Source: RGIG4608 sp045125655
Lineage (GTDB): Bacteria; Bacillota; Clostridia; Oscillospirales; CAG-272
Assembly (NCBI GenBank): GCA_045125655.1
Contig: JBGVNP010000143.1
Span: 1-12,692 of the forward strand
DNA length: 12,692 bases
Direction: 5' to 3'
Shown: positions 7,626 to 12,692 of the stretch, piece after piece
Layout: each line of letters begins with the position of its first letter
Position numbering within the stretch: the first letter of the stretch is position 1
Notes under the pieces: generated by a model
Told to the model about the DNA's origin: nothing
The model's input: the letters and a program-made list of their open reading frames with translations, nothing else
Database searches by the model: none
Translations under genes and position numbers: made by a program

Positions 7626-8924
7626 TTATTCTTCTGCCTTAGCTGCCTTTTTTGCCGCCTTTTCCTCTTCAATGATCTTAAATATCTCCTCTGCCGCAAG
7701 ACGCGCCTTGCCCACCACGTGAACATCTTCCTTGGGCATCGCAAAATAGAGAGCGCGATTGTTACCCATGCCTATAACGTCACCGAGCTGATACCAATAG
7801 AACGCTGCCTCAACAGTGTACATTGATCTTGAATTTTGGCTGTAATCAATTCTGCCGTCACAGCCCGTGAGGTGCAAGCCCTCCTTATTGTGAGTAACTC
7901 TACCCTCTCCAACCTTGTAAACGTCCTTTGTGTTGACAATCATAAAGATGTCGCACGGAACGTCAAAGCCGTAAGTACCTTCCTCAACCTCTTTTCTCAC
8001 GCAAGCGCGCTGCCATTTGTACCAATCGGGAATATGATCGAAATACGTTTCTCCCTCAAGTGCCTTGAGAGAGCCAAGTTCAGTAAGCTCCCAAGTTTTG
8101 CCACATTCGTGGCAGGTGAGGTGGATTCCCTTGCCCTCCATTCTGCCTTCCTTCTGACAATGGGGACATTTATAGAGGATACTGTGGAGTCCGTCCGCAC
8201 GGAACGGCTCATCGATAATAATATTGTTTTCCTTCTGCCAACGGAATTGGTCGAAGGAGAATTGCTCGTCGATAACCGCTTGAATCTCCTCAACACTCAT
8301 CTCCTTGATCTGCTCGGGAGAAAGAACGTAGCGAAGCTCCGCAGAAACAGGAAGATCGCGATTTTGAAGCTTGTTGTATAAGGGATCACGAAGAAATGAG
8401 CCGTATGTTTCGAGCATGCAGAGCGGAACACCGAGCATCTTTACAAGCTTTGCAACGGTTGAGGGAAGCGTGGTCTTTGTTCCGTCAAAGCTGTAAGCTG
8501 CTTCGGGGAACATAAGAACCGATGCCTTATTTACTGTCAAGCAGTACTTTATATCACGTATCAAATGAAGATCTGCAATAAACTTTCTCGTTGGGAAGCA
8601 ACCTATCTGGCGCATTATCCAATCAAGTCCAACGAAGGAGTCAAGCGTTGCCACGGTATTGAATTTTCTGGGATAGAGCATAGAAAATGCGATTTCAAAG
8701 TCGAGGAAGCTTGAGTGATTCATCAAAATGAGCGCGGGCTCGTCCTTGCCGAGCTTTTCCATACCAACCTCGCGGTGCGTAAAATGTGTTTGCCAAAGTG
8801 CGGGCTGGGAAATGACCTTTGTAAGAGTCTGCCAGAATATATTGGTTTTCTTGGGCTTGTAGTGCTTGGGCACATCCATAGCCATTACTTCATCATAATC
8901 GCGAACAACGTTTTTGATCTTCAT
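7626..8924 (-). CDS. PlsC-type acyltransferase with C-terminal zinc ribbon
   Basis: The protein resembles 1-acylglycerol-3-phosphate acyltransferases, which transfer an acyl chain to lysophosphatidic acid at the inner membrane face to make phosphatidic acid. I use ATG at 8924; the frame also opens at a TTG 12 bases upstream (8936), but TTGGAT there fits better as a weak ribosome binding site. In numbering from the ATG (432 residues), the HX4D motif is NHSSFLD with H70 and D75. The second block is FPEA (139-142) where the family often has FPEG. After the acyltransferase domain comes a zinc ribbon (CPHC at 253-256, CHEC at 271-274), then about 120 residues of unassigned sequence, and an alanine/lysine-rich charged tail. 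No clear membrane segment is present. The zinc ribbon is not part of canonical PlsC, so the substrate may differ. It lies divergent to the dehydrogenase, with element R3 between them. Confidence 0.85.
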   Translation of the reverse strand: MKIKNVVRDYDEVMAMDVPKHYKPKKTNIFWQTLTKVISQPALWQTHFTHREVGMEKLGKDEPALILMNHSSFLDFEIAFSMLYPRKFNTVATLDSFVGLDWIMRQIGCFPTRKFIADLHLIRDIKYCLTVNKASVLMFPEAAYSFDGTKTTLPSTVAKLVKMLGVPLCMLETYGSFLRDPLYNKLQNRDLPVSAELRYVLSPEQIKEMSVEEIQAVIDEQFSFDQFRWQKENNIIIDEPFRADGLHSILYKCPHCQKEGRMEGKGIHLTCHECGKTWELTELGSLKALEGETYFDHIPDWYKWQRACVRKEVEEGTYGFDVPCDIFMIVNTKDVYKVGEGRVTHNKEGLHLTGCDGRIDYSQNSRSMYTVEAAFYWYQLGDVIGMGNNRALYFAMPKEDVHVVGKARLAAEEIFKIIEEEKAAKKAAKAEE

Positions 8925-8965
8925 AATAATATCCAACTTTCTGTATTATTTGGGTTTATGAACAC

Positions 8966-8994
8966 AGTATACCACCTTTTTTTGACTTTTGCAA
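8966..8994 (-). promoter_or_regulatory. Promoter of the acyltransferase gene
   Basis: On the - strand TTGCAA (8989-8994) and TATACT (8966-8971) are separated by 17 bases. The start codon lies about 40 bases downstream. The left end of element R3 is 64 bases upstream of the -35 box. Confidence 0.7.
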
Positions 8995-9167
8995 GGTTTT
9001 TTTCATATATTGAAATTGCAGGGCATTTTTTATCTCCAAAATAAATTTAAATAATTCAAATTTTGATTTGTTGAGCTGTTTAAAAAGTTAGTTTAAGAAA
9101 AGAGGATGCCACTTTTTGGGAAAAGTGGCGCAAAAACCTTTTATAGAGCTTCGCGCAAGTAGCCATA

Positions 9168-9286
9168 CACGCGCGTCCGTCGCTTTGCTCCCAGATCCTT
9201 CAGTCGTTGCGCCCGACGACTTTAGTCGTCATTCTCGAGCGTAGCGAAGAATCTTGGGCGCAACTCCTTCGAGGATGACGCGCGTG
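9168..9286. repeat. Palindromic insert A in R3
   Basis: Bounded by CACGCGCGTC (9168-9177) and its exact inverse GACGCGCGTG (9277-9286). Inside are GTTGCGCCC (9206-9214) with GGGCGCAAC (9256-9264) and GACGAC/GTCGTC (9215-9220 with 9225-9230). In R2 and R4 only a few bases stand at this place. It contains CATTCTCGAGCGTAGCGAAG, similar to the short CATTCT...GAATCT repeats I know from many bacterial genomes (recognition from memory, not searched). Confidence 0.7.
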
Positions 9287-9321
9287 GTTTGTGCTGATTT
9301 AGCAAGACTCCGCGCAAATCG

Positions 9322-9429
9322 TTCCGCGCGAGATTCTATCGCGCCCTTGTGTCATTCTGGAGGGAACGGAGTGACCGATAGAATCTCCGAAGGGACACAA
9401 GGGCAGCTCCAGAATGACAACGCGCGGAA
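9322..9429. repeat. Palindromic insert B in R3 with crossing inverted repeats
   Basis: Bounded by TTCCGCGCG (9322-9330) and CGCGCGGAA (9421-9429). It holds three perfect inverted pairs: 9331-9341 with 9376-9386 (11 bp), 9343-9353 with 9394-9404 (11 bp), and 9350-9362 with 9407-9419 (13 bp). The three pairings cross one another, so they cannot all form in one simple fold. It occupies the place of the variable hairpin V of R2 and R4. Confidence 0.75.
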
Positions 9430-9537
9430 TATAACGTTTTTCTCGCCATTTTAACAGGCGGCTCGAAAAACTGTAATTTGCTACTTTAACTAACTGTTTC
9501 TTTGTTAGCACAGACTTTAAAGTGTGATATAAAGTAA

Positions 9538-9673
9538 GTAAATTTTAGAAAATTACTCCGTAGGAGTGATTTTCGTAGTTTTGAAAGTACAATGCCGACC
9601 GTCGTACTTGTACGTAAGGGAGGTATTGGAGTTTCTAAACCGATAATTCGTTTGCGAATTATCGAAAATTTAC
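9538..9673 (+). ncRNA. Candidate structured RNA core, copy R3
   Basis: Same 136-base layout: P1 9538-9546 with 9665-9673, P2 9549-9559 with 9563-9573, P3 9578-9640, P4 9641-9650 with 9655-9664. It differs from R1 by one loop base in P2 and one C-to-A change that turns a G-C pair of P3 into a G/A mismatch; that is the only variation that weakens the fold. A terminator-like hairpin follows about 45 bases after P1. Confidence 0.4.
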
Positions 9674-9714
9674 GTAAACTCTGCTCAAACCAATCGGTAA
9701 AGTATTTCGGGGTG

Positions 9715-9760
9715 TGGGGCGGCTTTTCAAAAAAGCCCCACATTTTTTCTTAACTATCTT
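9715..9760 (+). terminator. Terminator-like hairpin at right end of R3
   Basis: GTGGGGC and GCCCCAC enclose a GGCTTTTC/AAAAAA segment and are followed by ATTTTTTCTT on the + strand. It is equivalent to the hairpin at 206-233 in R1. It separates the element from the dehydrogenase promoter about 90 bases further on. Confidence 0.5.
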
Positions 9761-9847
9761 TTTATACTTATCGATAAATTTCAATTTACCATTCCCTATT
9801 CTGTGATTATCAATTTTAAAAAGTTTGATAAAACTTTAACGAAGCTC

Positions 9848-9875
9848 TTGAAATTTTAATTTTTTGTGATATAAT
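9848..9875 (+). promoter_or_regulatory. Promoter of the short-chain dehydrogenase
   Basis: TTGAAA (9848-9853), 16-base spacer, TATAAT (9870-9875) preceded by TGA (extended -10). It lies 37 bases before the start codon and outside element R3. Confidence 0.8.
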
Positions 9876-9911
9876 AGTATCAGCAAACATAAAAATCATA
9901 AAAAGGAGAAT

Positions 9912-10718
9912 ATGAAAATGGGACATTTGACAGGTAAAACAGCAATAATCACAGGCGCGGGCTTTGCCACCCTCTCCGACGGCAGATGCGGTTCAATCGG
10001 ATACGGCATCGCAACAGCTTATGCAAAGGAAGGTGCAAATCTCGTTATCACAGGAAGAAACGTAGCAAAGCTTGAAAAGGCAAAGGAAGAGCTTGAAAAG
10101 CTCTACGGCATCAGAGTACTTGCTCTTTCCGCTGACATCAGCGCAGGCGCGAACAACGAAGCAACGGCAAAAATGGTAGCCGAAAAGGCAGTTGAAGCGT
10201 TCGGCAGAATAGACGTTCTCATCAATAACGCGCAGGCATCCGCTTCGGGTGTTACCATTCAGGATCACACAACAGAGCAGTTTGATCTCGCAGTATATTC
10301 GGGTCTTTATGCGACCTTCTACTATATGAAGGCATGCTATCCCTACCTCAAGGAAACAAAAGGAACTATCATTAATTTCGCATCGGGCGCAGGACTTTTT
10401 GGCAATTACGGTCAGTGCTCCTACGCGGCGGCTAAGGAAGGCATCAGAGGTCTTTCCCGAGTTGCGGCAACCGAATGGGCAAAGGACGGCATCAATACAA
10501 ACGTTATCTGCCCTCTTGCTTGGACGGCGCAGCTTGAAAACTTCCAAAACGCTTATCCCGAGGCATTCAAAGCAAACGTTAAAATGCCCCCCGCAGGACA
10601 TTTCGGCGATTCCGAGCTTGAAATCGGCAGAGTTTGCGTTCAGCTTGCTCATCCCGACTTCAATTACCTCAACGGTGAAACACTCACGCTTGAAGGCGGT
10701 ATGGGACTTCGTCCTTAA
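9912..10718 (+). CDS. Short-chain dehydrogenase/reductase (SDR)
   Basis: The 268-residue product is an NAD(P)-dependent Rossmann-fold oxidoreductase. The catalytic residues of classical SDRs are present: S158 in INFASGAG, Y171 and K175 in YAAAK, and N105-N106 in INNAQ (usually NNAG). The dinucleotide loop is unusual: instead of TGxxxGIG it reads TGAG (14-17), about nine extra residues, then GSIGYGIA (27-34). That resembles the SIxxGIA loop of FabI-type enoyl reductases, while the active-site spacing is that of classical SDRs. The segment after strand six reads CPLAWT rather than the common NPG. ATG at 9912 follows AAAGGAG (9902-9908 region); ATG at 9918 is a less likely alternative. It is a single gene with its own promoter and terminator. 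Substrate cannot be inferred; 3-oxoacyl-ACP reductase or an alcohol/sugar dehydrogenase are possible. Confidence 0.88.
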   Translation: MKMGHLTGKTAIITGAGFATLSDGRCGSIGYGIATAYAKEGANLVITGRNVAKLEKAKEELEKLYGIRVLALSADISAGANNEATAKMVAEKAVEAFGRIDVLINNAQASASGVTIQDHTTEQFDLAVYSGLYATFYYMKACYPYLKETKGTIINFASGAGLFGNYGQCSYAAAKEGIRGLSRVAATEWAKDGINTNVICPLAWTAQLENFQNAYPEAFKANVKMPPAGHFGDSELEIGRVCVQLAHPDFNYLNGETLTLEGGMGLRP

Positions 10719-10732
10719 TTTGATAAAAAAAC

Positions 10733-10764
10733 AAAAAGAGCTTTGCAGAAAGCTCTTTTTGTTT
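10733..10764 (+). terminator. Terminator of the dehydrogenase gene
   Basis: AAAAAGAGCTTT (10733-10744), loop GCAG, AAAGCTCTTTTT (10749-10760), then GTTT. Twelve perfect base pairs with a T tract, 15 bases after the stop codon. Confidence 0.92.
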
Positions 10765-10768
10765 GTTA

Positions 10769-10809
10769 AAAGAAAACGCGGCATACCTCTTTTGAGATGT
10801 GCCGCGTTT
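10769..10809 (-). terminator. Terminator of the DUF308-like gene
   Basis: On the - strand AAACGCGGCA pairs with TGCCGCGTTT (10-bp stem, 10800-10809 with 10774-10783) and is followed by TCTTTT. It faces the + strand terminator of the convergent dehydrogenase gene. Confidence 0.8.
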
Positions 10810-10862
10810 CAAAAATGTCATTTAGAGAATGCTATAACGTCGATTCTCTTGTTGTTAAAAAA

Positions 10863-11318
10863 TTATTTCTTTCTTCCAAGAAGCGCCAAAGCACCGTCAA
10901 TGATAAGAAGAACACCAACAACTGTGATGATGATCTCAACACCGTTACCGAATGCAAGTGCAAGACCAACCACAACGGTAAGCACGGGAGATATGTATCT
11001 CACAACGTCCTTAACGCCGTTCTTCAAAAGAGGAACAAGATCCATAGCACCTCTGAACGCGATGAAAAGACCGAGAACAAGAAGAACCACGTCAACGATG
11101 AGCCAACCTGCAGCGATAATAGCGATACCGATGAAAAGGTTTACGATTCCGCTTACAAGATTGCCCTTAAGAATATCCAAAACACCTGTTACGATGAAGA
11201 AAATACCTGCAATTGTCATTGCCCATCCGAGCATACTGTTGCCAAAAAGAACAAGAAGCGCACCAAGGACAATATAAAGAAGAGGCGAGGATGTGTTTAA
11301 ATTAAGTTTTTTTGCCAT
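10863..11318 (-). CDS. Small membrane protein, DUF308/HdeD-like
   Basis: The 151-residue protein is almost wholly hydrophobic, with about six membrane segments in three pairs: 12-26/30-50, 56-72/75-95 and 109-124/127-147. The second helix of each pair carries a similar motif (IAGIFFIVTGVLDIL, VLGLFIAFRGAMDLV, VVGVLLIIDGALALL), that is, three copies of the G...G..D/L repeat seen in DUF308 proteins such as HdeD. HdeD is linked to acid resistance in enterobacteria; a function here is unknown. ATG at 11318 follows AAAGGAG (11328-11334) at nine bases. It has its own strong promoter and terminator and is thus probably monocistronic. A basic tail (GRKK) ends the protein. Confidence 0.85.
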   Translation of the reverse strand: MAKKLNLNTSSPLLYIVLGALLVLFGNSMLGWAMTIAGIFFIVTGVLDILKGNLVSGIVNLFIGIAIIAAGWLIVDVVLLVLGLFIAFRGAMDLVPLLKNGVKDVVRYISPVLTVVVGLALAFGNGVEIIITVVGVLLIIDGALALLGRKK

Positions 11319-11350
11319 AATAAAAATCTCCTTTCTGGGTTTATGTTATC

Positions 11351-11379
11351 ATTTTATCACTTTTTGAGAAAAATGTCAA
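11351..11379 (-). promoter_or_regulatory. Promoter of the DUF308-like gene
   Basis: On the - strand TTGACA (11374-11379) and TAAAAT (11351-11356) with a 17-base spacer, a near-consensus sigma-A promoter about 35 bases before the start codon. Confidence 0.85.
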
Positions 11380-11412
11380 TAAATTTTGAATTATAACATT
11401 CATAAAGCTTAC

Positions 11413-11443
11413 AAAAAAGGAGCTTTATACTCAAAGCTCCTTT
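11413..11443 (-). terminator. Terminator of the AraC-family gene
   Basis: On the - strand AAAGGAGCTTT and AAAGCTCCTTT form an 11-bp stem (11433-11443 with 11416-11426, 6-base loop), followed by a T run (11418 down to 11413). It isolates the regulator from the downstream DUF308-like gene. Confidence 0.9.
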
Positions 11444-11457
11444 GATTTTATTGGATT

Positions 11458-12330
11458 TTAACCTCTTTTGAACTCTGCAACGCTCTTGCCGTAAAGCTTT
11501 TTGAAAACGCGACTGAAATATGCAGGATCTTCAATACCGACAAGCTCCGCCGCCTCATACGCCTTAAGTCCAAAGCGCTCAATGTAGATGCGCGCGAGAT
11601 TCATTCGGTAGTTGGTGAGATAATCAATAATGGTAGTTCCCTTCACCTGCTTGAATATCGCGTGGAGATAGTTTGGTGTGAGTCCAAATTCCTCGGCAAG
11701 ATCAATAACGCTGATCTTCTTGCGGTAATTGCGAGCGATATACTCAATCGCCATTTCGCTGTAAGCTACCGCATTGGTGGGAAAGCTCTTGGCATCGAAT
11801 GCAAGCATATCCATGCTTGCTCTCGTAACGCGACCCAAAAATTCGAGAGAGAGGGAGATGGCGCGTGTTTCCTCACCAATTCTCTGCCCCGTTTTGCAGG
11901 CAACGATCTTCTTGATCAAGGGGAGCATCCAATCGTTATCGTGTCTTGAAAGTCCGTCGCGGGGGAGCAAAAAGCGATTGCCCGAAAGAAGATTCTTCAT
12001 AAGCGCACGCGCTCCGTCCTCATCAAGAACGTCGGTGTCAATAACGTTTACGGAAAGCTCGCAGTCAAGTCCTATGGAATATACTCCAAGAGGAGAATAG
12101 CTCTCGGTGTAGATTTCAAATTTTTCACCAAAAAGCAAGGGATAAAAGCTGCCCGATTCACATACAAGCGAGCCGGATGAGGTCTTGCAGATGCATTCGC
12201 CGCGCTCAACGTAGCAAAGCTCAAGAAAATTCTCGCGCTCGTTGATAAACACCTTGTGTCCCGCCGTCGCGATACTGCAAGCGTATTTGATTTTAGGAAT
12301 ACTCAAAAGCTCAACGTCGTAGAATTTCAC
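11458..12330 (-). CDS. AraC-family transcriptional regulator
   Basis: The start is GTG at 12330, which follows GAGAGGAG (12338-12345) at seven bases. The frame stays open further upstream, but that lysine-rich stretch overlaps the promoter. The 290-residue product has an N-terminal domain of about 180 residues resembling the cupin-like sensor half of AraC proteins (FLELCYVERGECICKTSSG near 35-53, then SGSFYPLLFG). The C-terminal AraC DNA-binding domain holds two helix-turn-helix units: about 207-227 (SVIDLAEEFGLTPNYLHAIF) and 256-277 (KAYEAAELVGIEDPAYFSRVF), ending in GKSVAEFKRG. In clostridia such regulators usually respond to carbohydrates, but nothing nearby identifies the ligand. No sugar-use genes are adjacent; targets may lie outside the window or include its own promoter. 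Its terminator is at 11413-11443. Confidence 0.9.
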   Translation of the reverse strand: MKFYDVELLSIPKIKYACSIATAGHKVFINERENFLELCYVERGECICKTSSGSLVCESGSFYPLLFGEKFEIYTESYSPLGVYSIGLDCELSVNVIDTDVLDEDGARALMKNLLSGNRFLLPRDGLSRHDNDWMLPLIKKIVACKTGQRIGEETRAISLSLEFLGRVTRASMDMLAFDAKSFPTNAVAYSEMAIEYIARNYRKKISVIDLAEEFGLTPNYLHAIFKQVKGTTIIDYLTNYRMNLARIYIERFGLKAYEAAELVGIEDPAYFSRVFKKLYGKSVAEFKRG

Positions 12331-12363
12331 TGCTTTTCTCCTCTCTTTTATATCTTTTCGTAT

Positions 12364-12392
12364 ATCATAACACAAAATAATAGATTTGTCCA
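12364..12392 (-). promoter_or_regulatory. Promoter of the AraC-family gene
   Basis: On the - strand TGGACA (12387-12392) and TATGAT (12364-12369) with a 17-base spacer. The left end of element R4 begins about 50 bases upstream of the -35 box. Confidence 0.75.
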
Positions 12393-12443
12393 ACATTTTT
12401 TTAATTTTTTTATGTTTTTCTCGTTTTTTCAATATCTTTCGAT

Positions 12444-12692
12444 AAATTTTGATTTGTCGCACTGTTTAAAAAGTTAGTTTAAAAAAAGAGGATGCCACTT
12501 TTTGGGAAAAGTGGCGCAAAAACCTTTTGATCAGCTTCGCGCAATAGACGTATAGTTTGTGCTGATTTGGCAAGACTCCGCGCAAATCGTGTTGTGTGAT
12601 ACTTTGTATCCCACAACACATAACGATTTTCTCGCATTTTAACAGGCGCTTCGAAAATCTGTGATTTGCTACTTTAACTAACTGTTTCTTTG
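12444..12692 (+). repeat. Interspersed element copy R4 (left part only)
   Basis: The left half of the element runs off the window end. It shows the left terminal repeat (AAATTTTGATTTG..., GTTAGTTT), hairpin H1 (12494-12502 with 12507-12515, same sequence as R3), stem GATCAGC (12529-12535) with GCTGATT (12561-12567, one G.T pair), variable hairpin V (12589-12602 with 12606-12619, 13 of 14 pairs) and stem GATTTTC (12625-12631) with GAAAATC (12653-12659). The last stem differs from the GTTTTTC/GAAAAAC of R2 and R3 by a compensated T-A to A-T change. The folded core should lie just beyond the end. Confidence 0.85.

Larger units (their letters stand above)
9058..9787 (+). repeat. Interspersed element copy R3 (complete, 730 bases, with two inserts)
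   Basis: This copy fills most of the roughly 990-base gap between divergent genes. It has the same order as R2: left terminal repeat (9058 onward), hairpin H1 (GCCACTTTT 9108-9116 with AAAAGTGGC 9121-9129), stem GTTTTTC (9436-9442) with GAAAAAC (9465-9471) and an inner CGCC/GGCG, the folded core (9538-9673), a terminator-like hairpin and the right terminal repeat. It is longer because two palindromic blocks replace short sequences: one at 9168-9286 and one at 9322-9429. Read in opposite directions, the left end and the right end match at about 27 of 38 positions. No ORF is conserved with the other copies. Confidence 0.88.

Noticed and set aside
9486..9743. Open frame of 85 codons on the - strand across the element R3
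   Set aside because: The same frame is open in R1 but broken in R2 by a TGA created where stem P4 changed with pairing kept. Conservation therefore follows structure, not coding.
9993..10784. Open frame of 263 codons opposite the dehydrogenase
   Set aside because: It is antisense to a gene with intact SDR motifs and reads through the dehydrogenase terminator; it has no recognisable domain.
10399..11300. Two + strand open frames of 292 and 167 codons over the DUF308-like gene
   Set aside because: They are shadows of a well-supported membrane protein with promoter, ribosome binding site and terminator on the - strand.
12331..12462. N-terminal extension of the AraC-family regulator
   Set aside because: The lysine-rich extension overlaps the promoter and the edge of element R4; GTG at 12330 has a strong ribosome binding site.
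1..12692. CRISPR array or defence island
   Set aside because: The repeats are hundreds of bases long, widely spaced and not interrupted by unique spacers of uniform length; no cas or known defence genes are present. The nuclease/ATPase pair is of the repair type.
1..12692. Window as a closed circle, because both ends fall inside the same repeat
   Set aside because: The end stops at TTTCTTTG and the start begins at CACAAACTT, while intact copies read TTTCTTTGTTAGCACAAACTT; the bases TTAG are missing, so the two ends are more simply two different copies cut by the window.

Overview
The window looks like chromosomal DNA of a low-to-moderate GC Gram-positive anaerobe, most likely a gut-type Clostridia (Bacillota). 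The reasons are strong AGGAGG-type ribosome binding sites, GTG starts behind good Shine-Dalgarno sequences, near-consensus sigma-A promoters, many Rho-independent terminators and a YhaO/YhaN-type repair gene pair. I cannot name the genus. There is no phage, transposase, CRISPR, rRNA or tRNA.

Layout. Eight genes are well supported. On the + strand: a membrane-anchored extracytoplasmic protein (453-1427), a Mre11/SbcD-like nuclease (2060-3184) with its SbcC/YhaN-like ATPase partner (3196-5502) in a tight operon, and a short-chain dehydrogenase (9912-10718). On the - strand: a PlsC-type acyltransferase with a zinc ribbon (7626-8924) followed 68 bases later by a 662-residue MORN-repeat protein (5569-7557), a small DUF308/HdeD-like membrane protein (10863-11318), and an AraC-family regulator (11458-12330). 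Convergent pairs are separated by clear hairpin terminators, and several promoters are readable (TTGACA-17-TAAAAT for the DUF308 gene, TTGCAA-17-TATACT for the acyltransferase, TTGAAA-16-TATAAT for the dehydrogenase, TGGACA-17-TATGAT for the regulator).

The most interesting content is not coding. The large intergenic gaps are filled by four copies of one interspersed element, all in the same orientation: 1-273 (left part outside the window), 1441-2009, 9058-9787 and 12444-12692 (right part outside the window). Each complete copy has imperfect terminal inverted repeats, no conserved ORF and a string of hairpins. Its most conserved part is a core of exactly 136 bases in the three copies that show it (30-165, 1722-1857, 9538-9673). 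It folds by eye into an outer 9-bp stem enclosing three hairpins. Of eight variable positions in the core, two are in loops, five keep or improve pairing (including one fully compensated G-C to A-T change), and one breaks a pair. Tolerated non-Watson-Crick pairs are G.T on the + strand, never A.C, which points to a + strand RNA. Two copies end in a terminator-like hairpin. I regard this as a candidate undescribed structured RNA carried by a MITE-like element.

How the genes relate: the nuclease/ATPase pair forms one functional unit. The acyltransferase and MORN genes may form a second transcription unit, connected by a weak hairpin. The remaining genes appear to be single transcription units.
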